Shown piece after piece: positions 14,792-20,892 of a stretch of 20,973 nt of DNA. The notes beneath the pieces are model-generated. The model ran no database searches. It was given only the letters and a program-made list of their open reading frames with translations, and was not told the origin of the DNA. The stretch comes from DASUHT01 sp051955775 (GTDB lineage: Bacteria; Actinomycetota; Thermoleophilia; Gaiellales; JAICJC01), in contig JBQCGJ010000227.1 of NCBI GenBank assembly GCA_051955775.1, forward strand, positions 1 through 20,973. The letters run 5' to 3'. Position 1 is the first letter of the stretch, and every line of letters starts with the position of its first letter. Position numbers and translations under genes: made by a program.

Positions 14792-14878
14792 GTGCTCTAC
14801 ACGATCCTTATCATTCTTCTGATTGTTTTCGTGGCACTGCTGATCTGGCGCATGGTCGCCGGCCGGCGCGCGATCTAG
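14792..14878 (+). CDS. 28-residue single-helix membrane peptide
   Basis: A very short gene starting GTG and ending TAG. The translation begins MLYTILIILLIVFVALLIW and ends RMVAGRRAI, that is, one transmembrane helix followed by a basic cytoplasmic-type tail (positive-inside rule). GGAGAGGAG stands 5 nt before the GTG, a near-ideal ribosome binding site. A sigma-B-type promoter lies upstream and another small membrane gene follows after 30 bp with a similar ribosome binding site, so this is very likely a real stress-induced operon member. Similar tiny hydrophobic proteins are known in bacteria, but I cannot name a family. Confidence 0.8.
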   Translation: MLYTILIILLIVFVALLIWRMVAGRRAI

Positions 14879-14908
14879 CCGGCAAGCCCACCGAGAGGAG
14901 GCACACTC

Positions 14909-15142
14909 ATGGGCATTGGCACATCGCTGGTCCTGATCGCCGTGGGCGCGATCCTCGCGTTTGCGGTGCATCTTCACTCCACCATCGGGAGCACCGTGGT
15001 GCACTGGAGCACCGTCGGCTGGATCCTGATGGTGATCGGGGTGATCGGGCTTCTCATCAGCCTGATCGTGATCGCAAGCTCCCGCCGCTCGGGTGTGGTG
15101 ACGCACGACCGGGTCGTGGAGCGAGATCCGAACGTGTCGTAG
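14909..15142 (+). CDS. Two-helix membrane protein (DUF6458-like, tentative)
   Basis: A 77-residue protein with two transmembrane helices, about 5-22 (TSLVLIAVGAILAFAV) and about 35-58 (VGWILMVIGVIGLLISLIVIASS), and a polar tail HDRVVERDPNVS. Its shape fits the small actinobacterial DUF6458 membrane family, whose function is unknown. AGAGGAGG at 14894-14901 is the ribosome binding site. It is probably cotranscribed with the 28-residue peptide from the sigma-B-type promoter, and a strong hairpin follows its stop by 6 nt. Confidence 0.82.
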   Translation: MGIGTSLVLIAVGAILAFAVHLHSTIGSTVVHWSTVGWILMVIGVIGLLISLIVIASSRRSGVVTHDRVVERDPNVS

Positions 15143-15148
15143 CGGCGG

Positions 15149-15187
15149 GGTGGGCGGGCTGCCAGGCGGTCCTGCAGCCCGCCCACT
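15149..15187 (+). terminator. Strong hairpin terminator
   Basis: Perfect 13-bp arms GTGGGCGGGCTGC (15150-15162) and GCAGCCCGCCCAC (15174-15186), plus a G-U closing pair. The loop can pair further (AGG with CCT). It starts 7 nt past the preceding stop codon. No U-tract follows, which is common in high-GC actinobacteria. It would end the sigma-B-type transcript before the His-rich gene. Confidence 0.85.
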
Positions 15188-15195
15188 ACATACCG

Positions 15196-15507
15196 ATGCG
15201 CAGGATTCGGCCTCATCATCTCGCGCTCATCGTGTCGGGCGCCACCACCTGCCTCATGCTCGGTCTGTGGCTGGGCATCGGGGCCGTCGGTGACCACCCG
15301 CCCCACGCGTTGAGCGTGGCGGCACCGCCCCATACGGCGGCCGCGACGACGTCCCAGCCGCCCCCTCCGACGGTCTCCCCGGCCCTGGCAACGGCGCGGT
15401 CCAAGCCGCACCCGCCGCATGAGCGGGGACGCACCCACGACGCGCGCCGCCACCACCATCGCCATCGGCACCCCCATCACCACCACGGAGATGCCGGACG
15501 CGGGTGA
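15196..15507 (+). CDS. Membrane-anchored protein with His-rich tail
   Basis: A 103-residue protein of unknown function. A basic start (MRRIRPHH) precedes one hydrophobic helix (about 9-31), which acts as anchor or uncleaved signal. The rest is a disordered Pro/Ala/Thr-rich stretch (about 34-70) and a tail with 10 histidines in about 14 residues (RRHHHRHRHPHHHH). The tail should lie outside the membrane and could bind Ni, Zn, Co or Cu, or act as a cationic cell-wall tether. There is no good ribosome binding site at the ATG. Codon use looks normal for the region. It could also be a low-complexity ORF, so confidence is moderate. Confidence 0.55.
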   Translation: MRRIRPHHLALIVSGATTCLMLGLWLGIGAVGDHPPHALSVAAPPHTAAATTSQPPPPTVSPALATARSKPHPPHERGRTHDARRHHHRHRHPHHHHGDAGRG

Positions 15508-15512
15508 TGGAT

Positions 15513-15531
15513 CTGTGACAGAACTGTGACA
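15513..15531 (+). promoter_or_regulatory. 11-bp-period direct repeat, PhoP/PhoB-like box
   Basis: CTGTGACA occurs at 15513-15520 and again at 15524-15531, one helical turn apart. On the opposite strand this reads TCACAGT-TCTG-TCACAGA. That resembles the tandem TCACAGC-N4-TCACAGC site of mycobacterial PhoP, and more loosely the 11-bp-period Pho boxes of PhoB. It lies 14 bp before the HNH/excalibur lipoprotein start, so it would overlap that promoter. Confidence 0.5.
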
Positions 15532-15544
15532 AGATCCGGGGCAG

Positions 15545-16432
15545 GTGCCCCGGCGACGCCCGTCCACGCAACCGCTCGCCCGCGGCGCGGTGAGCGCGGC
15601 TGCCGTGGCTCTCCTGTTTGGGCTGACCGGCTGCGCCGGCGGGATGCCGGCATCAGGCTCACCTCCGGACCGGCCGACCGCCAACTCCGGCCCGTCTCCG
15701 GCCGCCGCCACCACCACACAGCACCGCAAGGCACACCGTCGCCATCGAGCGGCTCGCCCTCACCGGCACCGCCGCGGCAGCCCGTCGGCGGCAGGAGTTC
15801 CGGCGACCGACGTGCCCAACCGGTCGCTCACACCGGGCATCGCGCTGCCGGTGTCGGTCGCCCAGATCTGCCGTCCGGGCTACGCGTCCAGCGTGCGCGA
15901 CGTGCCGGATTCCGAGAAGGACGCCGTATACGCCGAGTACGGCGTGGCCCACGTGCCCTACGCCCACGAAGTCGATCACCTGATCTCACTCGAGCTCGGA
16001 GGTTCCAACGCGATCGCCAACCTGTGGCCCGAGCCGTACGCCGGCCGCTGGGGCGCGGACACCAAGGACCAGCTGGAGAACCGCCTGCACGACCTGGTGT
16101 GCACCGGCTCCATACGGCTGGCGTACGCCCAGCACATCGAGGCCGCCAACTGGGTGGCCGCGTACCGCCGCTACGTGAGCCGGCAGCCGCCGCGGCCCAC
16201 GAACCACGCGAGCGGATCCGGCGGCGGGTCGGGCGGCGCGACGGCGGGCGGCTCGGGGAAGTGCACGCCCGGCTACTCACCCTGCCTGGTCAACCACGGC
16301 GGAGCCGACTACGACTGCGCCGGTGGGGGCGGAAACGGCCCCTACTTCACGGTTTCGGGCGTGACCTACACGGTCACCGGCTCCGACCCCTACCACCTGG
16401 ACGGGAACCACGACGGGCGCGCCTGCGGCTGA
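15545..16432 (+). CDS. Secreted lipoprotein with HNH-like and excalibur domains
   Basis: A 295-residue exported protein. The lipobox is LTGC (Cys30), followed by a Pro/Thr/His/Arg-rich linker (to about 95). The central domain (about 100-212) holds E142-V-D-H145-LISLELGGSNAIANLWPE, the DH...GG...NLW pattern of HNH nucleases. A Gly/Ser linker leads to a C-terminal Cys-rich excalibur-like domain (240-295) with D286-G-N-H-D290-G-R-A-C294, the EF-hand-like calcium loop. A surface-tethered, calcium-dependent nuclease is the simplest reading, but activity is unproven. The GTG start at 15545 follows a GGGGCAG ribosome binding site and the direct repeat described above. Confidence 0.85.
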   Translation: MPRRRPSTQPLARGAVSAAAVALLFGLTGCAGGMPASGSPPDRPTANSGPSPAAATTTQHRKAHRRHRAARPHRHRRGSPSAAGVPATDVPNRSLTPGIALPVSVAQICRPGYASSVRDVPDSEKDAVYAEYGVAHVPYAHEVDHLISLELGGSNAIANLWPEPYAGRWGADTKDQLENRLHDLVCTGSIRLAYAQHIEAANWVAAYRRYVSRQPPRPTNHASGSGGGSGGATAGGSGKCTPGYSPCLVNHGGADYDCAGGGGNGPYFTVSGVTYTVTGSDPYHLDGNHDGRACG

Positions 16433-16483
16433 CGAGTCGCAGAACACGGAGTTCTCCCCCTCCAGGATCAGCGAACCCCCCGA

Positions 16484-16600
16484 TGGGACGTCGCCGCGGC
16501 GATCTTCCCGCTGGTGTACGCGGTGGCGCTCGCGACCACCTACCTGCCGGCCCTGCGTGCGTCGCGCGTCCATCCCGCAGAGGCGCTCCGCTACCAGTGA
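16484..16600 (+). pseudogene. C-terminal remnant of an FtsX/MacB-type permease
   Basis: One frame reads WDVAAAIFPLVYAVALATT, then YLPALRASRVHPAEALRYQ and a TGA stop at 16598. The final LPALRASRVHPAEALRY is the hallmark end of FtsX/MacB-family ABC permeases: last helix, then P-A-x-R-A-x-R-x-x-P-x-x-A-L-R. Nothing upstream in the frame continues the permease, and the preceding gene ends only about 50 bp earlier. This is therefore a truncated relic of roughly 38 codons. Confidence 0.8.
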
Positions 16601-17016
16601 TGCACGACCCCCGGCGATGGCGAAAACCACGATTGCAGCCATCTTTAAGAATGCCCCAATTGGGTGACTGAAAGCGTCGGCCCAATCGGATATGTTCGAT
16701 GCTCCGCTCTGACAACGGCCCACAACCGGAGTGCCCCGGTGGCGCTGCGTGTGAGATGGAGGACGCTCATGCTTCGGGCTCTGCGCATGGTCGATCCGAC
16801 TGTCGGATCAGGTCATCCCTCTGCGTCGTCGTGCAGTCACGAGGCCGGGTTCCGCCGGCACTTCCGGTGGGGCCACCGACCTCACGGCATGCAGGCGTAT
16901 GCGGTCACCTCGTCGGCCCCCGCGCGTTCCGGGGTCGCCGACGCCGGCCCCAGGTAGCCGGCGCGACGCGATTCAGATCGCGCCGATCGGCGCATCCGAC
17001 CGCGTATCGTGTCGGT
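16601..17016. other. Intergenic stretch without a convincing gene
   Basis: Together with the permease relic (16484-16600) this makes 584 bp between real genes. Base composition is more mixed than in the neighbours (for example the AT-richer stretch around 16620-16665). Open frames here lack the strong third-position GC bias of the flanking genes. One frame with a GGAGGA ribosome-binding-like site (16769-16957) has poor codon bias and no recognisable domain. The stretch reads as decayed DNA, with only the promoter of the next gene at its right end. Confidence 0.6.
17005..17010 (+). promoter_or_regulatory. -10 element, probable leaderless promoter
   Basis: TATCGT ends exactly 6 nt before the GTG start of the membrane protein gene, and no Shine-Dalgarno sequence is present. 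This is the spacing expected when transcription starts at the start codon. No clear -35 is seen. Confidence 0.5.
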
Positions 17017-17532
17017 GTGACGGAGGCGCAGGAGCGGTCAGCGGCCACCCGGGCAGTCGTCGGAGGGCGGCTCGGCGGGTTCATCTACGGGACGATCGTC
17101 GTGCTGTCGGTGATCGTGTCCGCCGCGCAGGCGTTTCCTCATCAACCCGGCAAGGTGGCGGGCTTCGTGGCCGTCACCACGATCGTGTTCTGGCTGGCGC
17201 ATGTCTACGCACACGCACTGGCGCACGCTGTTGGGCACGATGAGCACCTGTCCCTCGACGAGCTGCGGATGATCGCCTACCGCGAGCGGTCGATCATCGA
17301 GGCGGGTGTGCCCAGCATCGTGGCGCTGCTGGCCGGCGAGGTCGGCCTGGTCTCCGAGACGGTGGCGGTGTGGGTGGCGATCCTGCTCGGCATCGCCATG
17401 CTGACGATGCAGGGGCTGCGATTCGCCCAGGTGGAGCGGCTGTCGCGGCTGGGCACCGCCGCCCTCGTCGCGGGAAACCTCGGCCTGGGTCTGACGCTGG
17501 TCGGGCTGAAACTGCTGGTGACGCACTTCTGA
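17017..17532 (+). CDS. Multi-pass membrane protein, unknown function
   Basis: A 171-residue protein with four or five hydrophobic segments: about 20-40 (GGFIYGTIVVLSVIVSAAQA), 49-68, 98-118, 118-135 and 146-168. A motif-like stretch FWLAHVYAHALAHAVGHDEHL, with five closely spaced His residues (six counting the last), follows the second helix and could face a membrane surface or bind a metal. I do not recognise a named family with certainty. The GTG at 17017 is chosen because it sits 6 nt from a TATCGT -10 hexamer, and the long frame upstream has poor coding character. It converges with the ferritin-like gene across a terminator-like hairpin. Confidence 0.75.
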   Translation: MTEAQERSAATRAVVGGRLGGFIYGTIVVLSVIVSAAQAFPHQPGKVAGFVAVTTIVFWLAHVYAHALAHAVGHDEHLSLDELRMIAYRERSIIEAGVPSIVALLAGEVGLVSETVAVWVAILLGIAMLTMQGLRFAQVERLSRLGTAALVAGNLGLGLTLVGLKLLVTHF

Positions 17533-17595
17533 GCGGGCGTCCACTCCACCTCGATTCCGGCGTCGCACGTCGATGACCAGCCGCAGGTGGCCATT

Positions 17596-17611
17596 CGCAT
17601 ACCGGTATGCG
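17596..17611. promoter_or_regulatory. Perfect 16-bp palindrome
   Basis: CGCATACCGGTATGCG is an exact palindrome with no spacer, between two convergent genes. It could be a protein-binding site or part of the termination region. Neither flanking gene has its promoter here, so an operator role is not obvious. Confidence 0.5.
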
Positions 17612-17632
17612 GCCGCGTGCGCGGGTGTGGAG

Positions 17633-17667
17633 CGCCGGGGAGGCGCGGTGTCAGCACCTCCCCGGCG
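17633..17667. terminator. Bidirectional terminator between convergent genes
   Basis: Eleven-base perfect arms CGCCGGGGAGG and CCTCCCCGGCG with a 13-nt loop lie 8 bp beyond the ferritin-like stop and 100 bp beyond the membrane protein stop. There is no U-tract, but the stem is very stable and symmetric, so it can serve transcripts from both sides. Confidence 0.7.
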
Positions 17668-17675
17668 GTCTGGAA

Positions 17676-18464
17676 CTAGCCGTTGAACCCGTGGAACGCG
17701 CCCAGCTGGGTGGGCAGGTGCGGCGTGAATGGGTGGAAGTGGAACGCCCGGTGGGTGTCGAAACCCGCCTTGGCTGCGGCGGACTTGTCGACGAACGGCA
17801 GCAGGGCGGCGACCGCCTGGCTGATCTTCGTCCACTTGAGCGTGCGCTCGTACCCGTTGTTGTTGGGCGGGTCGACCGATTCCGCCACGCCCTGGATGCC
17901 GGTGATGTACTCGATCGGGCCGCCGTCCCGGGGCGCGACGCCGGGCGCAACCACCCGGGCCAGCGTGCGGTGATCGCTCTCGATGCCCATGATGCGGGCG
18001 GCCGTCACCCGCAGGTCGGCGTTCGAGAAGTCGCGCACGCCCACCAGGTAGGCGGCGATGAAGGCATCCTCCAGCGCGACCAGCGTGTTCAGGGTGACCT
18101 GGGCGTGCTCGAACATCTCCTTCGGGTAGTAGAAGGTGGTGAACGGCGACGGCTTGCCGGTCACTGACTTCTCGAGCGCGTAGTGGGACATCTCCTCCTG
18201 CCGCGCAGCCTTCAGGTACCCCTGGTCATCGGCCGCCAGGCGGCGGAAGAACGGCGCGCCGACGATGATGTTGGTGTAGGTGGTGACCGCCAGCGCCTCC
18301 GCGATCTCGGCCGCGACCAGGATGTCGATGTCGCCCTTGGTCAGCCCCGACGCGCTGGCTGTTGCCGCCTGTAGCAGGCCACCCATCGCGACCCCGGCGC
18401 CGGCGGCGCCCGCGCGCTTGATCAGTGATCCACGGCTCAGCCGGTGCTCGAGAGTGTCGGTCAT
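17676..18464 (-). CDS. Exported ferritin-like di-iron protein
   Basis: A 262-residue protein. The N-terminus (LSRGSLIKRAGAAGAGVAMGGLLQAATASA) has the layout of a Tat signal but reads S-R-G-S-L-I-K, with Gly in place of the second Arg. The ferritin-like four-helix domain supplies a full di-iron ligand set: Glu53, Glu91-x-x-His94, Glu132 and Glu162-x-x-His165. The tail is rich in His, Pro and Phe (HRAFHFHPFTPHLP). Such secreted ferritin-like proteins are common in actinobacteria and their substrates are unknown. ATG at 18464 is chosen over the one four codons upstream because GGGGGT precedes it at good spacing. An inverted repeat at 18490-18505 may be its operator. Confidence 0.86.
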   Translation of the reverse strand: MTDTLEHRLSRGSLIKRAGAAGAGVAMGGLLQAATASASGLTKGDIDILVAAEIAEALAVTTYTNIIVGAPFFRRLAADDQGYLKAARQEEMSHYALEKSVTGKPSPFTTFYYPKEMFEHAQVTLNTLVALEDAFIAAYLVGVRDFSNADLRVTAARIMGIESDHRTLARVVAPGVAPRDGGPIEYITGIQGVAESVDPPNNNGYERTLKWTKISQAVAALLPFVDKSAAAKAGFDTHRAFHFHPFTPHLPTQLGAFHGFNG

Positions 18465-18489
18465 CAGGACCCCCATTCGGTCGAGGACA

Positions 18490-18505
18490 GCGGTCGTCTG
18501 ACCGC
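18490..18505 (-). promoter_or_regulatory. Inverted repeat upstream of the ferritin-like gene
   Basis: GCGGTC and GACCGC, perfect 6-bp arms with a 4-bp spacer, lie 26-41 bp upstream of the predicted start, in the probable core promoter. An iron- or redox-responsive operator is possible, but the sequence matches no box I know. Confidence 0.35.
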
Positions 18506-18555
18506 CTCATCGCCGACCCATTCGCACCGCCGCGGGAATCGGTTCGGAGACCTCC

Positions 18556-18561
18556 TACACT
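18556..18561 (+). promoter_or_regulatory. -10 element, probable leaderless promoter
   Basis: TACACT ends 6 nt before the GTG start at 18568. The same geometry is seen at 17005-17010 for another gene. No ribosome binding site is visible, in keeping with a leaderless mRNA. Confidence 0.45.
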
Positions 18562-18567
18562 GGGTGT

Positions 18568-18804
18568 GTGCGTTCAGCCCAGACGTTCTTCACGCACGCG
18601 ATTGCGGCGACCAGGATCGTCGTCCGCGACGGCCGCATCCCCAGGCCCCTGCGGTGGGGCGCGGGGTTCGCGGTGCTGCCGATCCCAGGGCCGGTCGACG
18701 AGGTCGTGCTCGTCCTGGTCGCCGGCACGCTGTGGCTGTTCTACCGGGATCAGCTGCGGCAGGCCTGGCGGCAGTCCGACCCGAAGCCGGCCGGCGACGG
18801 CTGA
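18568..18804 (+). CDS. Small membrane protein, unknown function
   Basis: A 78-residue protein. A basic, partly amphipathic N-terminal part (RSAQTFFTHAIAATRIVVRDGRIPRPLRWG) is followed by one hydrophobic span (about 36-59, with GPVDEVVLVLVAGTLWLFY) and a charged tail. The short motif LPIPGPVDE enters the helix. I do not recognise the family. Its TGA stop directly abuts the stop of the opposing gene: TGATCA at 18802-18807 provides both stops. The start GTG is supported by a TACACT hexamer 6 nt upstream. Confidence 0.7.
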   Translation: MRSAQTFFTHAIAATRIVVRDGRIPRPLRWGAGFAVLPIPGPVDEVVLVLVAGTLWLFYRDQLRQAWRQSDPKPAGDG

Positions 18805-19317
18805 TCAGATCGCCCGGCGGCGTCGCCCTCCGCGCCGTGAGCGGGAGATGGGAACGTCAAACGCGCGTGCCCGTCCTCCGACCAGCACCATCTGCGCCGC
18901 GAGTGTGATCGCGATCATCAGCGGGATCGACGTGGGCGACGCGGCGAACTTGGCGCCGATCAGAGCTGCCAGGCCGATCAGCGCCGCCCGTGTCATCAGC
19001 AGGCCGCCCCAGCCGACGCCGATCGTCCGCCATGACGCCTGCTGCCACAGCTCACCGTTGCGGACGAACAGGCTGATCGTCCGGCCGCGGTACAGGCCGA
19101 AGCCGATTGATGCCGTGGCGCTGAGGAGCAGCAGGAGGATCGACGCCAGCGTCAGTCGATCGTGGTGCGATGTGCCGCGCAGTAACACGAGCCCGTAGGC
19201 GCCGAGTACCAGCGGCAGGATCAGCGACCTCTCCCGGTAGCGGTCGCTGCGCCGCGGGCGCACCACGAAGATCGTGACGATGGCAAGGCCGCCGAGCGCG
19301 TACAGCGCTGTGTGCAT
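18805..19317 (-). CDS. Multi-pass membrane protein, unknown function
   Basis: A 170-residue protein with about four hydrophobic segments: 3-19, 31-47, 57-75 and 108-145. A short extramembrane stretch (YRGRTISLFVRNGELWQQASW) sits in the middle and a very basic tail (SRSRRGGRRRR) at the end. The pattern, with RGRTI..F.R.G.L in the loop, resembles small actinobacterial membrane proteins of the DUF1453 type, but I cannot assign it firmly. The ATG at 19317 fits the first helix. The gene is convergent with, and directly adjacent to, the small membrane protein gene. Confidence 0.72.
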   Translation of the reverse strand: MHTALYALGGLAIVTIFVVRPRRSDRYRERSLILPLVLGAYGLVLLRGTSHHDRLTLASILLLLLSATASIGFGLYRGRTISLFVRNGELWQQASWRTIGVGWGGLLMTRAALIGLAALIGAKFAASPTSIPLMIAITLAAQMVLVGGRARAFDVPISRSRRGGRRRRAI

Positions 19318-19384
19318 GGCGCCCCAACACTACATCGCTCCCGGCGGTGCCACGCGGCCGCGTGCCACCGCCGCGCCGACCTGC

Positions 19385-20287
19385 TCAGCCGCAGGTTCCG
19401 CTGATCTGATAGGCCCGCGTCATGTCCCTGCGCGCGAAGGCAACCCACACGACCGTCTTACCCGGAAACGTGGAGGCGTCGCATTCGAGGTCTTCGGGCC
19501 GCAGGCGCCCGCCGCTCCACGAGGCGATCTCGGTGAAGTTCGCAAGCGTTCGGCTGGTGCTCTGGTAGAGCTGGAAGATCGAGTTTGGGCCGCCGACCGG
19601 CTGGGCGAGCACGAATGAGGTGGGCGTGGCGACGATGCCCGAGCGATGCCCGATCGTCCCCGCCACCGACTTCGACGCCGAGAGGCGGCCGGAGACGAAC
19701 CTGTCCAGCGTCTTGCCGGTCTGACCCGGCGTGTTGCCGACATCGGTGCCCATCCAGATCGTGTTCCCGGTGCTGTCGCTGGGATCGAAGGCCAGCGCAT
19801 CGGTGCAGGCGGAGTTGGCTGCGGTGAACGCGCTGGTGAAGACGCCGGTGTGCGCGGAGGCGTTGAGCTGGATCGTGCCGACGCCGTCCGTGTGCCCGTT
19901 GCATGCCCACAGCACGCCGCCGTGGTAGGTCAGCGCACCGAAGCCGGTGCCGCCTGAGATGCGGTACACCGTCTCGGCCCTAGTGGCGATGTTGATCTGG
20001 TCGATCGTGTTGTCACCCCAGCAGGACACGTACAGATTGCCCGCTCCGTCAAACGCGATCCCGGTCGGGGACACGCCCGGCGGCAGGTTGTAGGTCGGAT
20101 GACTCTTCGCGTCGAGCGTCGACGCGCACGCCCCTGCGTGCATGTAGTAGATCGTTGCCAGCGGCTTCTCGAGCGCCACCGTGGTGGTGGCGCCGGCAGC
20201 GCTCGGGGTCGCCAGCAGCCCCATCGCGACCAGTACACCAAGCCGGCCGCGTCGCAGCCAGCCCATCGTGCTCGTGGATGCGCCCAT
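19385..20287 (-). CDS. Secreted beta-propeller (NHL/SMP-30-like) protein
   Basis: A 300-residue protein with a signal peptide (hydrophobic run LGVLVAMGLLATPSAAGA) and a body of repeated blades. Blade-like units include PTGIAFDGAGNLYVSCWGDNTIDQI, GFGALTYHGGVLWACNGH, DALAFDPSDSTGNTIWMGTD and SGIVATPTSFVLAQP. Six Cys in the mature part (ACAS, VSCW, WACN, SACT, LECD, GTCG) suggest three disulfides, fitting an extracytoplasmic location. It probably binds a ligand or the cell surface, and no enzyme active site is evident. ATG at 20287 is chosen over the one at 20329 because AAGGGGAGCAGG directly precedes it. Confidence 0.82.
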   Translation of the reverse strand: MGASTSTMGWLRRGRLGVLVAMGLLATPSAAGATTTVALEKPLATIYYMHAGACASTLDAKSHPTYNLPPGVSPTGIAFDGAGNLYVSCWGDNTIDQINIATRAETVYRISGGTGFGALTYHGGVLWACNGHTDGVGTIQLNASAHTGVFTSAFTAANSACTDALAFDPSDSTGNTIWMGTDVGNTPGQTGKTLDRFVSGRLSASKSVAGTIGHRSGIVATPTSFVLAQPVGGPNSIFQLYQSTSRTLANFTEIASWSGGRLRPEDLECDASTFPGKTVVWVAFARRDMTRAYQISGTCG

Positions 20288-20519
20288 CCTGCTCCCCTTC
20301 CCATGCGAAACCGCCCGACAGGACGGCAATCTGCTTTACCGACCCTGCGACGGGCGCCTCGCCCGGCGATCCCGCGGAACGCTTGTGAACAGCTGAGACC
20401 GGAGAGCGAGGCCCACTCTGGTTGCACCGGCGTGGCCCAGAGCCGTCGCGTCCAGGACCTTTCCCCGACACGCTGGGGCGGTAAACGTGCGGTGAACCGC
20501 CCGCATGTCGCACGACAAC
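20288..20519 (-). other. Leader and promoter region of the propeller gene
   Basis: These 232 bp hold no gene. A perfect 6-bp hairpin CGGGCG-CCT-CGCCCG lies at 20351-20365, and a looser one (CTCTGG/CCAGAG) at 20416-20442. The stretch could be a structured 5' leader. I compared it by eye with c-di-AMP, c-di-GMP and cobalamin riboswitches and found no convincing core, so no riboswitch is claimed. Confidence 0.4.
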
Positions 20520-20888
20520 TCAGTACTGATGGGAGGCTTGCCGCCAGGGTGGCCGTTCCAGGCACCGGGCGGCCCGGTGCAGCCGGTGCAGGTCGAGCAC
20601 GGCGATGACGGGTGTGAGGTCGCGCCGGCGCGGGTCGGCGCGGATCGCCTGGAAGCCGTGAGCGACCTGCTGCACGTCGGCCAGCGAGACCCGATGCACC
20701 TCGGCTGCGAACCGCTCCAGCCAGCGGATGCACGCCCGCTCGTAGCGGCGCTTGTCGCCCCGCAGGAGCAGGCAGATGGCGAACGCGTCCTCGAGGTCGA
20801 CGTCCGGACGGTCGGCCGCGGCCCGCAGCGCCAGCGCCGCATCGTCCGTGCGGATCGCGCGCTGGAGTTGAGATCGTGGATGCGCCAT
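20520..20888 (-). CDS. Small helical protein, unknown, LexA-controlled
   Basis: A soluble 122-residue protein with no named domain that I recognise. It looks all-helical, with a central Arg/Leu-rich part (LEDAFAICLLLRGDKRRYERACIRWLERFAAEVHRVSLADVQQVAHGF). Similar short RYERA..RWL.RF proteins of unknown function occur in actinobacteria. ATG at 20888 is chosen over ATG at 20900 because the latter lies inside the LexA palindrome. From 20888, a TATGTT -10-like hexamer stands 7 nt upstream, suggesting a leaderless transcript with the operator on its -10. This implies induction by DNA damage. Confidence 0.7.
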   Translation of the reverse strand: MAHPRSQLQRAIRTDDAALALRAAADRPDVDLEDAFAICLLLRGDKRRYERACIRWLERFAAEVHRVSLADVQQVAHGFQAIRADPRRRDLTPVIAVLDLHRLHRAARCLERPPWRQASHQY

Positions 20889-20892
20889 GTCA

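Noticed and set aside
16769..16957. 62-codon frame preceded by GGAGGA
   Set aside because: The ribosome binding site is attractive, but third-position GC is far below neighbouring genes and the product has no hydrophobic or domain pattern. Treated as chance.
20288..20519. Possible riboswitch in the leader of the propeller gene
   Set aside because: Several short hairpins and phrases vaguely recall c-di-AMP and c-di-GMP aptamers, but the conserved cores are absent. A covariance-model search (Infernal/Rfam) would be decisive.
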